Both the position numbers and the translations under genes were made by a program. Of a stretch of DNA of 5,763 nucleotides, positions 4,569 through 5,763 are shown piece by piece. The notes under the pieces are model-generated. The model was not told where the DNA came from and searched no databases. It was given only the letters and a program-made list of their open reading frames with translations. How positions within the stretch are numbered: the first letter of the stretch is position 1; each line of letters opens with the position of its first letter. Origin of the DNA: Pseudomonadota bacterium (lineage in GTDB: Bacteria; Pseudomonadota; Gammaproteobacteria; Steroidobacterales; Steroidobacteraceae); NCBI GenBank assembly GCA_021815905.1, contig JAKAZP010000178.1:1-5763 (forward strand). Direction: 5' to 3'.

Positions 4569-5763
4569 CTAGGGCAGGCTCACGCGCCGGCCCGATGAGA
4601 ACGTGCCACCGGAATAGGTTCCGCCTAACCGCAGGATTGTGAGCGCTCCAGGAGCGCCGGCGCTTGAAGGAAACCTCACCACGGCGGTGGCCGAGCCGCC
4701 GCCGGCAGCGATGGTACCCAGGGACTGCGGCAGGGGCGAGCCCGTGGCCGATCCGAGAGTCGCCGTGGTCAGACTCGCACCGACAGCCGGACTTCCTCCG
4801 CTGTTGGTGACCGTGATGCTGGCTGCGTAGCCACCGGAGACGATGGCGAGCGAGGAGGTCACCACCAGTGCCACGGGGCTTGGCGCCGCGCTGATCGTCT
4901 CCGTCCCGCTGGCGCTTCCGGAGTAGCCGGGGGCGGCCAGGGTCGCGACCACCGCGTAGCTGCCCACCGCGGTCGGGGGGGTGGTGCCGTAGTTGTACGT
5001 GACATCGACCGGGAGACCCGCCGGGTCGGTCGTGACGGTGACCGGCTCCGGATAGCCGCTATAGGTCTGGTTCAGGTTCGAAAGTGTGACGCTGGCCGTC
5101 GGCACGGCGTCGACGTTGATGCCGACTGTCTCGGCGGTGAGTTGTGCCGGGGTGGCGGAGTCCCGTACCGACAGGGTGAATTCCACGCTCCCGGCTTCGG
5201 TCGGTGTGCCGCTGATCGTGCCGGCGCTCGAGAGGCTGAGCCCAGGGGGCAGGGAGCCGAACGCCAGCGCCCAGGAGTAGGGGCCGGTTCCGCCGCTCGC
5301 CTCCAACGGAGCGTCGTAGGAGGCTCCGACAGTCGCATTCGGCAAGGAAGCAGTTGCGGAAAGCGGTGAGGCAAGCGGCGAGCCGTCGACATCGGGGTTG
5401 GTCGCGGATCCCGGCGCGCCGGCCGGCCCACTCATTCCGGCCGATCCAGTACCTCCAGGGTTCCCAAGGCCTCCGTCAGCGCCGGTAAGCCCGTTGGCAT
5501 AACCGGCTGAGGTGTCGCCGGTGCCCCCCGCTCCGCCGCCGCCGAAGTAACCGCCTGCCCCGCCAGCGCCACCGGCCCCGCCGCCGATGCTCAGATGGCC
5601 CCCGCCCGCGGTCACTTGGCCGCCGGAGAGCACATCATTCGACATCACGAGGCCCGAGGTCGCATCGATGATGCCCCCATCGGCATTACCGCCGGCGCCC
5701 CCGGCCCCCGCATTGAAGCCGCTGCCGCCGCTCCCGCCCGCTCCGCCGCCGCCGCCGGCACCC
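4569..5763 (-). CDS. Glycine-rich, Ig-domain mosaic exoprotein (5' end outside window)
   Basis: The frame is open from the right edge to a TAG at 4569-4571, giving at least 397 residues; the true start and any signal peptide lie beyond 5763. Numbered from the edge, residues 1 to about 120 are a low-complexity region of GGAGG-like repeats with scattered Asn, Ser and Asp, broken by more ordinary stretches (SGLVMSNDVLSGGQVT). Residues about 133-219 match a putative Ig domain of the He_PIG type (LPNATVGASYDAPLEASGG, GTGPYSW, LPPGLSLSSAGTISGTPTEAG). Residues about 221-292 match an MBG-type repeat (TYSGYPEPVTVTTDPAG, TAVGSYAVVATL, YSGSASGTETI). Residues about 293-397 look like a CARDB/DUF11-like beta domain (SITVTNSGGSPAVGASLT). 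The last residues, GRRVSLP, carry no PEP-CTERM, LPXTG or autotransporter signal. The composition fits a secreted or surface structural or adhesive protein. An internal GTG/ATG near 5648-5643 is an unlikely start, because the same Gly-rich pattern continues upstream of it and there is no ribosome site. Confidence 0.85.
   Translation of the reverse strand, partial: GAGGGGGAGGSGGSGFNAGAGGAGGNADGGIIDATSGLVMSNDVLSGGQVTAGGGHLSIGGGAGGAGGAGGYFGGGGAGGTGDTSAGYANGLTGADGGLGNPGGTGSAGMSGPAGAPGSATNPDVDGSPLASPLSATASLPNATVGASYDAPLEASGGTGPYSWALAFGSLPPGLSLSSAGTISGTPTEAGSVEFTLSVRDSATPAQLTAETVGINVDAVPTASVTLSNLNQTYSGYPEPVTVTTDPAGLPVDVTYNYGTTPPTAVGSYAVVATLAAPGYSGSASGTETISAAPSPVALVVTSSLAIVSGGYAASITVTNSGGSPAVGASLTTATLGSATGSPLPQSLGTIAAGGGSATAVVRFPSSAGAPGALTILRLGGTYSGGTFSSGRRVSLP

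Overview
The window is a GC-rich bacterial chromosomal segment with six genes: five complete and one cut by the right edge. It has no RNA gene, mobile element or CRISPR array that I can see. The high GC, a PEP-CTERM sorting signal (found in Gram-negative bacteria with an exosortase), a B12-binding MerR regulator and strong AGGAGG-type ribosome sites suggest an environmental proteobacterium, perhaps gamma or beta. This is inference from gene content; no marker gene fixes the taxon.

Left part (1-1632), minus strand: a small three-helix membrane protein of unknown function (1141-1632) lies upstream of a MerR-family regulator with a C-terminal cobalamin-binding module (52-1035). The regulator resembles the light-sensing CarH/LitR family and keeps both signature B12 motifs. 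Its upstream gap holds a perfect inverted repeat overlapping a candidate -35 box, suggesting autoregulation. No carotenoid, photolyase or other typical light-regulon gene is in view, so its targets are unknown.

Middle (1633-3594): a 268-bp divergent gap, with no promoter I can call, separates the membrane gene from a plus-strand gene for a small exported DUF4440/SnoaL-like protein (1901-2362). That gene converges, across 62 bp, on a minus-strand M20-family metallo-amidohydrolase of the hippurate/IAA-amino-acid hydrolase type (2425-3594).

Right part (3595-5763): about 400 bp without a convincing gene holds a GC-rich palindrome, an 8-bp tandem repeat and a possible -10 box. Beyond it are two minus-strand genes for exported proteins, 39 bp apart and probably cotranscribed. 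The upstream one (4569 to beyond the right edge) is a glycine-rich, Ig-domain mosaic exoprotein. The downstream one (3993-4529) is a PEP-CTERM protein with a signal peptide and a C-terminal VPEP sorting helix. Together they look like a surface or matrix secretion unit whose exosortase must be encoded elsewhere.

The window is mostly conventional. The points most worth following are the B12 regulator with its palindrome, and the Gly-rich/Ig plus PEP-CTERM pair. I did not find a clearly new system.
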